Source: Cymodocea nodosa
Lineage: Eukaryota > Streptophyta > Magnoliopsida > Alismatales > Cymodoceaceae
DNA length: 64,000 bases
Direction: 5' to 3'
Assembly (NCBI GenBank): GCA_036874045.1
Contig: CM072335.1
Span: forward strand, 16,574,001 to 16,638,000
Positions 21,455-33,717 of the stretch are shown in pieces. Both the position numbers and the translations under genes were made by a program. The stretch's first letter is position 1. Every line of letters starts with the position of its first letter. The notes under the pieces are model-generated. The model worked only from the letters and a program-made list of their open reading frames with translations. It did not search any database and was not told the DNA's origin.

Positions 21455-23651
21455 TTAGTCTCCATTCCTAAGTTCATCTACTTTCTTCTGAAGTTTTTCT
21501 AATTGAAGTTCTAATTGATTAATTCTCTCTACAGCTCCTGTAATTCCTCCAGAAGGTACAGCTATTTCTGTAGTTACAAAATTTCTATATTCTTTCACTG
21601 AAATGGTTCTCGATTTGATCCTCTTTGATGCCCATTTAGTGAAATCGATACAGTCCACCATCAGTAGTGGAATCAGATCTCCATAAAACAATTTCTTCTT
21701 TACTGTTCTTAGCTTGGAGATAAAAACTATAGACCAATTTATTGGAATTCTATTGACAACTGCAAACGTAGCCCATTTGACAAATTGACTCAGTTCTATG
21801 TCATGGCCTTGTCATTGATAGACATTCCTAATTAAAATGTTAGCTATCATGTGTGCTTTACCATTTAAATGCTTCAGTCTATTTAATAAAGGCACACCAG
21901 GATTGATAGCCAAACTGTCCTTGATTTCTTGTTCTGTCCATTCAACGGCAGTTGTGCTTTCCAAAATTTCCTGTCCTTCATTCTTTAATCCAAAAATGTT
22001 GTGGAGAAGCTCTGGTGTTATCTGTACATCAGCTTCCTCCACGTTGGAAATTAATTTTCCTTCTTTTTCTCTCAAATTTGCATAAAAATAGGGTACTAGA
22101 TTCTCATATACTGCATGCCCTCTTGATTTCAGTAGACCTTGGAACTCAAATAAATCTTTGATTTCTTGCATTCCGTCGCAATTTACTGGTTTACTGTATA
22201 TAATATCATAACCCCTAATCTCTTGATATTTAATATAAGCTTCCTGACTCCAAAAATGTAGTTCATTCAGAACTATTGTTTCAGTCGGGTTAGAAATGTG
22301 ACTTTGTTGTTCCAGAGGGGTTTGTTCTTGATCTTCCTCCTCCATAGGCTGCACTTGAACATGTTCTGCAGATTCTTGAATTTTTGCTTCTGCTTCTGTT
22401 TATGGTGGTGAGCCAATAGAACTCTCCACTCTGTCTTGAATTCTTTCTATAAATTGTTGAAGAGTTTCTTGCTCTTCAGTGGAATCTGCAAAGTCATTTT
22501 TGTCCAAAAGGCTTCGTTCAGCTTCTTCTTCATTTTCTGTTCTTTCTTCTTCCTCTTGACTATCAATCTGCTCTGTAACTGTTCTTTCTGATTCTATGGT
22601 AGATTGGGATGGAGTCACGGGCAATTCAGTTTCTACCCTAATTTCTGTTTCTTCTTCTTGTACAAGCTGTAGACTAATTTCAGCCTGTTTTTCTTCTTCT
22701 CTTTGCTCTTGCTGTTGCTGCTCCTCCTCAGAATCGGATAGCAAGTTTATAAATATTGGCTCCATAGGCCTTGTTGACATTGGTACTTCAGATTTAATCT
22801 TCTTTTGACATTCAAGCACTATCTCTTTTCCTTTCCTTCGTGTGATTAATTTTGCCTAGTCTTCCTCTTCTTAATCTAAGATTAAATCTAAAAATAAAGG
22901 CTCTGCACGCCTTTGAGTCATAGGTACTGGCTCTTCCTGTTTAATTCTCTCTTACTAGTCTCGAAGGACCAGCCTCAACTTCTCTTGCAGCACTTGATTT
23001 AGCTACTGCCTGATGTTGTTCAACCTTAATTTTGTATTGGGCCCTCAACTTTTCTTCGACCCTTCTTTTCTTAATGGCATCATATAAAATATGTGCCTTA
23101 GCTGTAGCTATTTCTTTGTTATCACCTTGGTCTCTTGCTGTTTTGACCAAGCTAGTAAACTCTTTCTCTTCTTCATCAGTCCTCAGCCAAGCAAATGCTA
23201 CTCGTGGCAATGGCTCTGTTGGTTGAACTAGAGGTCCTGACTGTTGTTCCTCAGGAACAGGTCTTTCAGCAGTTGGTTCCTCCCGTTCTCCTACTTGTTG
23301 CTGCCGCCATATTTCCCAACTTCCACAACCAACAATGCGCCTTTTGAACCATAATCTGGCATTGCACTGGATTAGCTCTAGGGCTACTTCATTGTTAAAC
23401 TTGATTTTTCTTTCTTTACTAACTGCAATTTATGTTGCTATTCTGATTCGTGTCTCCATTATCTCGGGTATTTGTATACCACAATCTACTAACACTCTTC
23501 TTAATCTAAAAAGTTCAGATTCTACCTTTTGTAACTCTTTTTCTCTTGTCGTATTTTGAATCTTTTGCCGCATATGCCATTCTTCTGATTCCTTCAGAAA
23601 CTCTGATGTGTTAATTGCATCTTCCCAGAACTCTGGTGTCATCTTACTCAT
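21455..23651 (-). pseudogene. Gypsy-2 accessory ORF
   Basis: Best start is the ATG at 23651 (MSKMTPEFWED). N-terminal third: charged, partly coiled-coil, with TTREKELQKVESELFRLRR and KEIATAKAHILYDAIKKRRV. Then an acidic Gln/Glu-rich linker (22,400-22,820). Then the plant-transposon-protein domain (21,812-22,354: FYANLREKEGKLISNVEE, ITPELLHNIFGLKNEG). The C-terminal coiled coil is AVERINQLELQLEKLQKKV. It lies directly 3' of integrase, the env-like position of Athila elements. Broken by several stops and frameshifts. No membrane segment seen. Function not known. Confidence 0.7.
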
Positions 23652-24290
23652 CGTGGATTTACACAACAGTACAGAATCGCTCTGATCTCTACTATTCTAA
23701 ATTCTAACTGGTTTGCTGGATAATGCCCCCAAAACCCTAGGTTTTAGTTTAAATAAGCCCTAAGTTTAGGCAGGTAATCGGGTCATTTCCCGAACCAACT
23801 ATTGCTCTCTCATCCGCGGTCTTAGCTACAATACTCCATTGAGTTACAGTTTACTCAACGGAATAAGCTCGTTGACTAACTCAAGACTCAACGGAGTAAG
23901 CTCATTGAGTTAAGCATAACTCAACGGACTTCCCGTACAAATAGATATATATAATAATAAAAATACTTAAGGTAATAGTTTTTCTATTTTTACCAGTTTA
24001 ACCGATACTATGTTTCGATTAGACCTAATTTTTTTTCGGTTGAACCAATACTCTGTTTTGGTAAAACTAGAAAATTTTTTTTTCTTTTGAAAATTAATAT
24101 ACATATTTTTTTATGTTCCGGTCATACTGATGGATCTAGTCGGTTGAACCGTAACGATTTTTTTTATATTATATATATATATATATATCAACATAAAAAC
24201 TGATTTCCTACTAAGTAAAGCTCGAGTAGTCCTCTACTCTGACTTCTTCTATAATTCCAAAGGAGCTTTTTGGTGTTTTCAGAATAGGTC
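23652..24290 (-). other. Spacer between integrase and accessory ORF
   Basis: Contains TTGAGTTA / TAACTCAACGG paired motifs at 23,830-23,930, pyrimidine/purine runs, and an (AT)n tract at 24,165-24,190. Matches 41,323-41,890 of Gypsy-3. No gene. Confidence 0.5.
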
Positions 24291-24297
24291 TAAGTTT

Positions 24298-25340
24298 TTA
24301 TCCATTTACTTTAAATATATTCTGATTTTTAGGATTTTCAATTTCAATAGCTCCATAAGGATAAATATTTCGAACTATGTAAGGTCCTGCCCATCTAGAT
24401 CTTAATTTTCCTAGATGGTTATAGAGTCTAGCCATATAAAGATATACTTCTTGTCCTATTTCAAAGCTTTTTAGAATAATTTTCCTATCATGCCAGAATT
24501 TCATTTTCTCTTTTTCTCTTACAGTTTTCGAATAAGCTTCATTTCTAAATTCTTCTAATTCAATTAATTACATTTTTCTATTTTCAGCAGCTTGATTTAA
24601 ATTAGTATTCAGAGTTTTTAATGCCCAATAAGTTTTATGTTCTATTTCAGCTGGTAAATGACAACTTTTTCCATATACTAGCCTAAAAGGTGACATAGCT
24701 AAGCTTGTCTTATAAGCAGTTTTATAAGCCCAAAGTGCATCTATCAATCTATTAGCCCAATCTGTTCTAGTAGGATTTACTACTTTTTCTAAGATTAACT
24801 TAATTTGTTTGTTAGCACTTTCTACTTGTCTACTTGTTTGCGGATGATATGATGTTGCAATTTTGTGGTTTACTCCATATTTCTTCATTAAGGCTTCAAA
24901 ACTTCTATTACAGAAATGAGTTCCTCTATCATTGATAATAGCTTTAGGTATTCCAAATCTGGTAAATATATTGGTTCTTATAAATTGTATTACCACTTTG
25001 TTGTCATTAGTTTTTGTAGAAATATCTTCTATCCATTTAGATACATAATCCACCCCCAACAATATGTAATTAAATTGATTAGACATAGGAAATGGACCCA
25101 TAAAATCTATTCCCCACACATCAAAGATTTCAACCTCAACAATAGGATTAAGAGGCATCATATTCCTCTTTGATATTCTTCCTATTTGTTGACATCTTAA
25201 ACAACTTAAGCAATATTTATGAGCATCTTTGAATAGTGTTGGCCAATAAAACCCACATTGCAGAATTTTTGTAGCAGTTTTTCCTGAACCAAAATGCCCT
25301 CCACAAGCTTGGTCATGACAGAAAGACAATATGCTTAGAT
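24298..25340 (-). pseudogene. Gypsy-2 integrase
   Basis: H2C2 zinc-binding segment ([33 protein letters not shown]), then the core with all three acidic residues: [24 protein letters not shown] and the Glu in [14 protein letters not shown]. Then [37 protein letters not shown] and a C-terminal KLRSRWAGPYIV segment. No chromodomain is seen. One stop near 24,566 splits off the C-terminus. The family inserts cDNA into the genome. Open for 368 codons together with the RT tail. Confidence 0.9.
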
Positions 25341-26014
25341 ATTCAGTTTCTGGAACACACCTCCACAAGCTAGTTTTAAGTCTGAATAATGCTTCCTTGC
25401 AATTTTTATCAAAGTTAAATGGAACATCTTTTAATAGATTAGTTAAAGGTCTGGCTATTTTGCTAAAGTCTTTAATAAATCTTCTATAAAAACCAGCATG
25501 CCCTAGAAATGATCTAATATCTTTTACTGATTTAGGTTCTGGTAGATTAGAAATTACTTCTATTTTAGCTTTATCTACTTCCAACCCTTTCTTAGAAACA
25601 ACATGCCCTAAGACTATTCCTTGTTTAACCATGAAGTGACATTTTTCCCAATTCAAAACTAGATTTTTTTCCACCTAGCGTTTTAATATTAGGTCTAAAT
25701 TGCTTAAACAAACTTCATATGAGTTACCATATACGGTAAAATCATCCATAAATATTTCTAAAAAATCTTCAATCATTCCAGTAAATATGCCTTGCATACA
25801 CCTTTGAAAGGTAGCTGATGCATTGCATAATCCGAATGGCATTCTCTTAAAAGCATAAGTTCCATTAGGACAGGTGAAAGTTGTTTTCTCTTGATCCCCT
25901 AATGCTACTGGAATTTGATTATAACCTGAATACCCATCTAGGAAACAAAAATATTCTTGCCTTGCTAATCTTTCCAGCATTTGATCGATAAAAGGTAAGG
26001 GAAAATGATCTTTT
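25341..26014 (-). pseudogene. Gypsy-2 reverse transcriptase, truncated and fused to integrase
   Basis: RT from the MLERLARQEYFCFLDGYSGY segment through MPFGLCNASATFQRCMQG and the catalytic FMDDFTVYG, to [15 protein letters not shown] and [13 protein letters not shown] stop lies at 25,675. The RNase H and connection region present in Gypsy-3 (about 43,020-43,670) is missing, with the frame kept. The RT N-terminus and protease are also deleted at about 26,015. Confidence 0.88.
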
Positions 26015-26064
26015 CGCTCTCTTTTCTTAGTACACCAATCCTTTAGAAATTTAGCACAAGGTGG
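26015..26064 (-). pseudogene. Linker remnant before the Gypsy-3 insertion
   Basis: Matches about 45,474-45,523 of Gypsy-3 (the CAKFLKDWCTKKRE-like segment). Its continuation is at 48925, across Gypsy-3. GGTGG at 26060-26064 is the left copy of the target duplication. Confidence 0.75.
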
Positions 26065-28061
26065 TGTTTGTGTTTTCCCAACACTACACCAGAAAAACTT
26101 GGATTTGTTACTTCTATTTTTACTTAGTTAATTTATCTTTATGCCTATTCTTTCTTTTAGAAGTAAACAAACAACCTTTAATACAATTTAGATATTAATT
26201 CCAATTTGTCATTTGGCTGCAAGTGCAGAGTGTCTATTGTATTTGTGTGCAAGTACAGGTCAATCCCATAGGGAATTGCTGAAAAGTTTGAGAACTGTTC
26301 GTTTGTTAACAATCAAATTTATATATTCAATAAGCTCTCCGTTGAATTACAGTTAACTCAACGGATAAAGTTCGTTGAATTATAGCTAAGTCAATGGACT
26401 AACCTCGTGGACTTAAGTTAACTCCACGAGCTTGTCTTTTCTTTTTAATACTGCTATTTATAGAGGAATTCAGCCAACCATTGGGCGATTCCATAGATTG
26501 TAAATAACATTAATTAAGCTCTTTAATGTTAGTAAACACTGGATTTATCATTAAGCAATACTAACATTAAGATAATTCAAACAGTAACCATTAAAATCTT
26601 TAAGTCTTTTGAATGAACCAATTTCAGTAAACTGTAAAACTAAAACAAACATAAAACAATTACAACACTGACAAAGATAATATTAATCACGATGCAACAC
26701 AAACAATACAACACTCAAATACAACATACAATATAGATAAATTGTTTTTGGTATTTTTGTTTTAATATAAACATGGAAATGGGTGAAAGGTGAAATGTAA
26801 AGTAATCTCACTCGACAGTAAATACTTCCAACACTACTTGCAACGCGATTACACCATTGAAAATTAAACCACTTACAATTTTGTCTCCTCTCCCTATAGA
26901 ATCGCGAGTCCAGAATTGCAAGATAATCTTCTCTTCAGCATACAGGCATCAACCTGAAGCCAAGGCTAAAAGCTTTACGATCTCTTGAAATATGAGTCGG
27001 CGCTTGGTGAAAATGGCTTCCCTTCTTGCGACGCGATCACTCCTCACAGTGGTTGTCAGGCACGGTGTTTTGCTCGGAATCGACCTAACATCAGAAAAGT
27101 ATTCTCATAGACCTCCGATGGTTGGTGATTATGGTGGTGGTAACGATAGTTGGTGTGATACTTCGGAGAATCACCGATACTGTCTGCAGAAAGTTCGGTG
27201 CTCCCCCTCTGTATACACTGGCCGTCCATCGATCACACCTACTTCTTTTTCTTCTTTTCTTTTATATTTCTTCAGTAGTAACTACTTCTACTTGAATGAT
27301 CAGTTGGATTTCCTTCATTCATACCAACGGCGATGATTTCTTCTCCCTACGTAATACATGCAATCGTGGTTTTTCTTCCAACTGTCCTGTTTCTGCAACC
27401 GCTACAGTGGCATATTAGAAAATAAATAGTCCGTGGAGTTATAGATAACTCAACGGACTTTCTTCGTTGATTTAACTATAAAACACGTGCATAAATTTAA
27501 CTATCCGATGCTTAGATGTATTTCAGATACTTATAAACTCAACTATCCGATGCTTAGATGCATTTCGGATAGTCAAAGACTTAACTATCTGATGCTCAGA
27601 TGCATTTTTGATAGTTAGAGATAACTCACCGAAAGTTCACTTAAGTCATGCATTATGGTTTCGACACGTGTACTTTAGGAAATAATAAAATATTCTTTCA
27701 AAACATAACTGTTCGGCAATTTAAACATAACTATCCGACATGTTCGGTCTGTTAAAGATAACTGTTCGAAATATGTTCTGTATGTTAAACATAATTGTCC
27801 GAAATATGTTCGGTATGTTAAACATAACTGTCTGAAATATCAGAAAATTCGGATACTTAAGAATTTCACAACCTGCAACTTACCGACAATTCAAAAATGT
27901 ACTAAATTGACATTAATTCCCCAAAATTAAGCAGATTCTTCAATTAAAGCATATAATAGTGCAATTATAACATACTGGCTTAATTCTCATATGATAAGCT
28001 AAATATCATGTAATTAACCATCATTTAACAGTTAATAATATGCACTTTTTCATTCTAAACA
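26065..28061 (-). repeat. Gypsy-3 3' LTR
   Basis: 1997 bp; minus-strand TGTTTAGAATGAAAA to CACAAACA. TATA-like TATAAATAGC at 26454-26463. U3 hairpin/G-box module at about 27,490-27,850. It is shorter than the 5' LTR because it has fewer copies of the module. Confidence 0.9.
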
Positions 28062-28080
28062 CTTCCCCCATACCTAAATT
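28062..28080 (-). other. Gypsy-3 polypurine tract
   Basis: GGTATGGGGGAAG on the minus strand, directly next to the LTR start, in the same context as at 16295. Confidence 0.85.
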
Positions 28081-28287
28081 TTGCTAGTCCCTTAGCAAAC
28101 TAAGATCTAATTAATTGGTCTTTCAAAAAGTGCTAAAATTAATTCCTCTTCTTCTTTTTTTCTTCTGTTCAGCATAAAAATATATATTCTGTATGTTTCA
28201 GTAATCAACCTGCAAATATACTTAGAATATATGTCAATTACATACAAAGTATATCATCATCATCACATAGGTTTGTTACTTTAATTA
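28081..28287 (-). other. Gypsy-3 shortened 3' noncoding region
   Basis: Matches 16,311-16,520 of Gypsy-2, then jumps to sequence matching about 17,605. About 1.1 kb of the copia-like module is absent. Confidence 0.65.
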
Positions 28288-28325
28288 CCTCCCCCTCATA
28301 CCTACATTTTGCATTGTCCTCAATG
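28288..28325 (-). other. Extra polypurine tract with CATTGAGGACAATG box
   Basis: Minus-strand CATTGAGGACAATG (28312-28325) followed by a GAGGGGGAGG purine run. Same design as at 17622-17660. Confidence 0.65.
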
Positions 28326-28842
28326 TAAAAGATTTGACAATAAGTACAGTAATTGTAGTAGGCATGAATACAATTTTGTTTGATTTAAAATTTAGGGTAA
28401 GTAATTGGTTACATACCTTGTTCTGTTTGTATCTCCTTCTGCATATTCTGATTTTTGATTCTGAAAACTTTTCATTCATAGATAAAAGCAAAATATAAAA
28501 CAAAATAACACTTAACAGATATTGATAATTCAGTGTCTTGTGTGGAACCCAGGCTCCTATGCCTCTGGTGGCTCACAAGCAAGCTAGTTGGTTTCCTAGA
28601 ACAGATACCAACAAACTGGATTGATATTTTGTTTTTTGTTTTTTTTTGTTTTTTTTTATACATAAACGTAGAATACACACGACATTAAACACACAAAATT
28701 ACAGCTTAAGAACATGATTGAAAAGTAGGAACAAATGGAATAAATGTATTAGTCCAAGCAAACTTTTTAGGCATAGTTCTTCTTGCTATTAATTCTGTTT
28801 TCATGCAGTTCTTGTTCCTTTTTAATTTGTAAACGTGTAATA
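28326..28842 (-). other. Spacer next to the Copia-2 insertion
   Basis: Matches 17,661-18,224 of Gypsy-2 and ends in the last codons of the F-box gene, where Copia-2 begins. Contains a T-rich run (28,629-28,660). No gene. Confidence 0.5.
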
Positions 28843-29455
28843 TGTAGGATCGTATGGCTACACAAGAGGGGGGTGAATTGTGTATTTTTAATATTTTCTG
28901 AAATATAATTGAAACTTTAAAACTCAAAAACAAGTCGAGACAGTGTTTTCATAAAATCATTTTTATTCAAGGTTTCAATTACAATATACAATTCAATTCT
29001 CCTCAGAAATTGTAGATGCAATTATATCTCGATACCATGTATCATCTAAACAATTTCATAACTACAAACAGAGAAAACTAGTTTGCGGAATTTAAAACAT
29101 TTCTCCCTGTTTGAGATCTTTCTCCTTCTTCTTTCTTCTTCAGCAATTCTTCAGTGACGAATATCTTGTCTTTCTCTGCTTCACCGAATTTGCTTTCTTA
29201 TGATACTTCAAATCTTCAGTGACGAAAATCTTACCTTTTTATGCTTCACTGAATTTTCTTCCACTTGAGAGATTTTCCCCGAGAAGGTGTTTTTGATCCC
29301 TGAAAAAGATTTTTCTTTTGGTGTGCAAGGATGGTTTGATCCTTGAAAAGATTTTTCTTTTGTGTGCAAGGATAGTTTGATCAACGAGAACTTTATGCCT
29401 TTTATACTGTATCTTCATTTCATGCATATCCTCCATGTTTAATCACTACCAGTTT
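28843..29455 (-). repeat. Copia-2 3' LTR, R/U5 part only
   Basis: Ends GATCCTACA on the minus strand at 28843. Matches 36180-36790 of the 5' LTR. All of U3 upstream of about the TATA region is missing; at 29455 it joins the 65 bp that follow the PPT. Confidence 0.85.
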
Positions 29456-30597
29456 AATTCAGATTAACTAAGATTTGTAATCTAAATTATATTAATCTGT
29501 TTTTGACATTGTTAATGCTCCCCCTACAAATATACTTCAAATATATTCAATCAACATACAAAATATACTTGTAGTGACAATAGATGTTAAGTATAACTAT
29601 ACTTTTAAATTTTCTTTTTAGAGACTTCCGTTATCCTGACATCATCAAAAATGATTTCCAGAATCAATTCCTACTGTATATGAATCAAAACACAACTTTG
29701 AACTCAATGTGATTAATTCAAGGAGAATAAAAGAATGTATTTCAAATAAACGTTTTCAAAAGTACTAATGTTGATTCAATAAATCAGTAGTTATATTAGT
29801 AGAAACTATATGCGATTCAAAGATATCTGTAATTAATGAAACAACATCTTTTTTTTTTTTTTTTCAAAATAGAGAATATTGATAATTTTCTTTAAAAGTT
29901 AGTTTGAAAAGCTTGAATCATACAAGAGCTTTCTAATGTACCCGTGTAATGAGCTTTCAGTCAACAATCCTAGATCTGATCAGGACCTTAGGTTGCCAAA
30001 TTTAAAGAATCCTTTTTGAGGACAACAATCCTTACATACCTATTTGCTCAAGTACAAAAGGCTCGTGACCAAACTGATCAATAAACTCTCAAAGATTTTC
30101 ACTTTGTAAGCACTTTTCATTTCAAGCACAGTATATATGTATTTCATTAATACAGATGCAATAAAACACAAATCTCATACAATTTTTACTTCTATGATTG
30201 TACTGAGAATATGAATCAGTTCCAATAAGCTTATACTTTTGATTAACAATTTAAGATGAGTTACATATAACTTATTCTACAAGTTGAATCAATTAAGTCA
30301 AATTTATGCATAATCATATGCATTTTCCTTGATTCAAAGAAAACATTTAATCAAAATTTCAGAATGTCAGAAGTATTTAATTTTTTTCATTTATACTTGC
30401 ACTTAAAATCGTAAAAACCATTAAAATTGATAAACTACTTAAAATCAATAAGATACTACTATGATTTTACAATAAATACATAGTATCTTAAGTAGCAGTT
30501 TAGATATTACTTTAGATATTTATAATAAGTATACAATATCTATGAGGTGAACAACATCATCAATAATAATTATCTTTATATGTGGAGTTTAAGCATT
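29456..30597 (-). other. Copia-2 3' noncoding region, shared with Gypsy-2
   Basis: Minus-strand PPT GTAGGGGGAGC at 29517-29527. The remaining approximately 1 kb up to the pol stop aligns by eye with Gypsy-2 16,465-17,490. The best-conserved stretch is 29,900-30,100. No ORF supported. Confidence 0.75.
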
Positions 30598-31473
30598 TTA
30601 CACATCACATAGCCTACAAATACCTAAATTTAATCTAATGTTGCAGAATGTATTTTCGTCTAGAGGTTTTGTAAATATATTAGCTAATTGATTTTTACTA
30701 GACACAAATTCTAATTTAATTTTTCCTTTAATTACGTTATCACTTAGAAAATGATGTCTAACCTCTATATGCTTTGCTCTTGAATGTAATACAGGATTTT
30801 TGGAAAGATTTATTGCAGAACTACTGTCACAATAAATCTCAATTGTATCATAAGATAATCCAAAATCTTCTAAAGTTTGCCTTATCCACAGAATCTGAGT
30901 GCAACACAGTGCAGCATCAACATATTCAACTTCTGTAATAGAAAGTGCTACACAGTTTTGCTTTTTACTAAACCATGACACCAAATTATTTCCCAATAAT
31001 TGACATGTGCCACTGGTACTCTTTCTATCAGATTTAGATCCTGCATAATCAGCATCAGTATATCCTAAAAGATCTATTGAACTATCCTTAGAATAATACA
31101 GTCCGAAATTTTTAGTTCCTTGTATATATCTAAATATTCTTTTAACTGCAATTAAATGTGATTCTTTAGGATTAGATTGAAATCTAGTACAAACACACAC
31201 AACAAACATAATATCAACTATACTAGCAGTCAAATAAAGTAAAGAACCAATCATACTTCTGTATTTTCTTTGATCTATAGATTTTCCTATGTCATCAATA
31301 TCTAACTTTAAAGTAGTACTCATAGGAGTTCCTCGAATCCTTGTATCATTAAAATTAAATTTCTTAAGCATTTCATCTGCATATTTTTCCTGATTTAAAA
31401 ATATACTTTTATCCATTTACTTAATTTGAAGTCCTAGAAAATATGAAAGTTCTCCTATCATACTCAGTTCAAA
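30598..31473 (-). pseudogene. Copia-2 RT tail and RNase H
   Basis: 272 open codons ending at the natural stop at 30598. Motifs: KYRSMIGSLLYLTAS, LGYTDADYAG, DRKSTSGTCQLLG, YCDSSSAINLSKN, HIEVRHHFLSD and IFTKPLDE. The usual TEAEY motif reads TEVEY. Two stops (near 31,418 and 31,474) separate it from the RT core. All in the pol frame. Confidence 0.9.
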
Positions 31474-32058
31474 CTAATTAGTCATCTCTTCAGAGAATAT
31501 TTCTATCAACTTATCAGAGGTTGCTTCAAAGATTATATCATCCACGTATATTTGAACAACAATCTCATCTTTACCATCTCTCTTAATAAATAGAGTATGA
31601 TCCACTTTTCCCATGATATAGCCTTTTTCTATTAAAAAAGTAGACAATCTTTCATACCATGATCTAGGTGCTTGCTTCAAATGATATAAGGCTTTCTTCA
31701 ATTTATACACAAAGTCAGGATTTTTAATATCTTCAAATCCAGGTGGTTGTTTTACATAGACTTCTTCATTAATTAAACCATTTAGAAATGCACTCTTTAC
31801 ATCCATTTGATATAATTTAAAAACCATATAACAAGCATAGGCTAATAATATTCTAATACTTTCTAACCTAGCCATAGGAGCAAATGTTTCATCATAATCT
31901 AATCCTTCTTCCTGTGTATACCCTTATGCAACTAATCTAGCTTTATTCCTTATAATTTGACTAGTTTCGTTAGTTTTGTTTCTAAAGATCCACTTTGTAC
32001 CTATTATGGATTGATTTTCTGGTGGAGTGACTAATTCCCATACATCATTTCTGATGAA
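31474..32058 (-). pseudogene. Copia-2 reverse transcriptase core
   Basis: [40 protein letters not shown] and the catalytic YVDDIIFEAT are present. Stops lie at 31474, near 31,926 (VA-GY) and at 32,059. The first two fall at the same codons as in Copia-1. Confidence 0.9.
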
Positions 32059-33250
32059 TTAATTTAGTTCTTCTTGCATTGCCACTATCCAATTTTTATC
32101 AGATAATGCTTCTTGTATATTCCTTGGTTCCACCATAGAAACAAACATACACATACTATTTAAATTTACTGAGGCTCTAGTTTTAACTCCCTCATTAATA
32201 TCACTAATGACTTGAGTAATGGGATGTGATGAAGAATAACGCCAATTTCTCTGATTTTCCTCAATATTCTTATCAACATCTGAAAGTCCATCACTTTCAT
32301 CATTAGTTTGATCATTTAAGTTCATGTTTTTGATTTTCTCAGATAAATCATCAATCTCTCTATTGATCTCTAGCTCATTTGGAGAATTGATCATATCATC
32401 ATTATCAGCTTTAGATTGAGATTCTCTAAGAGAATTTTCAATGAAGCTTGCATGGAGGGTTTCTTCAATAGTCCTAGAAGTTTTGTTATATACTCTATAG
32501 GCTTTACTTCTAGTAGAGTAACCTACAAAAATTCCTTCATTTGATTTGGCTTGAAATTTATCCCTTTTATCCTTGGTATTAAGAATAAAACACTTGCAGC
32601 CAAATGGTTTCATATAGGAAATTTTTGGAACCCTATTAAACATAATTTCAAAAGGAGTTTTATTAACATGAGGTCTTAAATGACTTCTGTTAATAACATA
32701 ACAAGCTGTATTTACTACTTCAGCCCAAAGATTTTGAGGTAACTTATGTTCATTCAACATAGTTTTGGCCATTTCTTGAAGTGATCTATTCTTTCTCTCA
32801 ACAACACCATTTTGACACAGTGCTCTTGGAAATGAAAATCTGTGATCAATGCCATACTCATTACAATAGTTATCCATTTGATCATTATCAAATTCAGTTC
32901 CATGATCACTCCTAAGTTTTTGAATAGAGACACTCTACTTATTTTGAACAAAATTGCAAAACATTTTAAATTTTTCAAAAACTTCTTTCTTAGATGCTAG
33001 AAAATATACCCAAGTGTATCTAGAGAAGTCATCTACTAAAACAAATACATACCGTTTACCACCAAGACTCATAATTCTTGTTGGTCCAAATAGATCCATA
33101 TGTATAAGTTCTAAGACTCTCTTGCTTGAAATATCAGTTTTGGATTTAAAAGAGTTTTTGTGAAGTTTACCTAACTCACATGCATCACACATAAAGTTCT
33201 TTGAGTGTTTAATCTTTGGTAAACCTCTCACTAAATATTTTCTAGATAGT
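32059..33250 (-). pseudogene. Copia-2 integrase
   Basis: HMDLFGPTRIMSLGG (first Asp), KLRSDHGTEFDN (second Asp), CQNGVVERKNRSLQEMA (Glu). Then the NRVPKISYMKPFGCKCF and GYSTRSKAYRVYN motifs typical of copia integrase C-termini, and an acidic linker to RT. One in-frame TAG near 32,934 splits the core. Confidence 0.9.
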
Positions 33251-33714
33251 TTATGTAATAGTTTCATATTTATATGCCCAATCCTTCTATACCATAGATA
33301 TGCATCACTAGTTTCAACTAGCAAACATGAATTTAAATCAACTACACTAGAAGGTAAAGATAAAATACATACAGAACCTTTTCTTTTAGCAATAAACTTA
33401 ATTTCATCTGTATTTTTATCAATTATTTTGCATACATTATCTTCAAACACTACATAATATCCATTTTCAGTTAGTTTTATAACACTCAGCAAATTAAATC
33501 CTAGGTTTTCTATATATAGTACATTCGAAATAACACAAGTAGGAGTTATTTGAACATTGCCCATACCTATGATTTTATCTTTACTTTTGTTTCCAAATGT
33601 TACACTTCCTTTCATGGTATTTGTAAAATTTTGTAATAGACTTTTCTGTCCGGTCATGTGACTTGACGCTCCACTGTCCAAGATCCATTTTGATGTTGTT
33701 TCCTCCTGCAACAC
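33251..33714 (-). pseudogene. Copia-2 protease and pre-integrase
   Basis: The aspartic protease active site is intact: WILDSGASSHMTG. LGFNLLSVIKLTENGYYVVF and the YLWYRRIGHINMK pre-integrase motif follow. It is in the gag frame, separated from gag by one TAA at about 33,718. It continues without a stop into the integrase zinc region. Confidence 0.88.
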
Positions 33715-33717
33715 AAA

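Noticed and set aside
23032..23559. Plus-strand ORFs over the accessory gene
   Set aside because: Antisense shadows of the accessory ORF, whose N-terminus is conserved in Gypsy-3.
24165..24190. (AT)n tract as a promoter or origin
   Set aside because: Simple dinucleotide repeat; no supporting context.
24298..26014. Assignment of the gypsy family to Ogre/Tat
   Set aside because: No second archaeal-type RNase H is seen and the PBS is tRNA-Asp, so Athila-like fits better; not proven without phylogeny.
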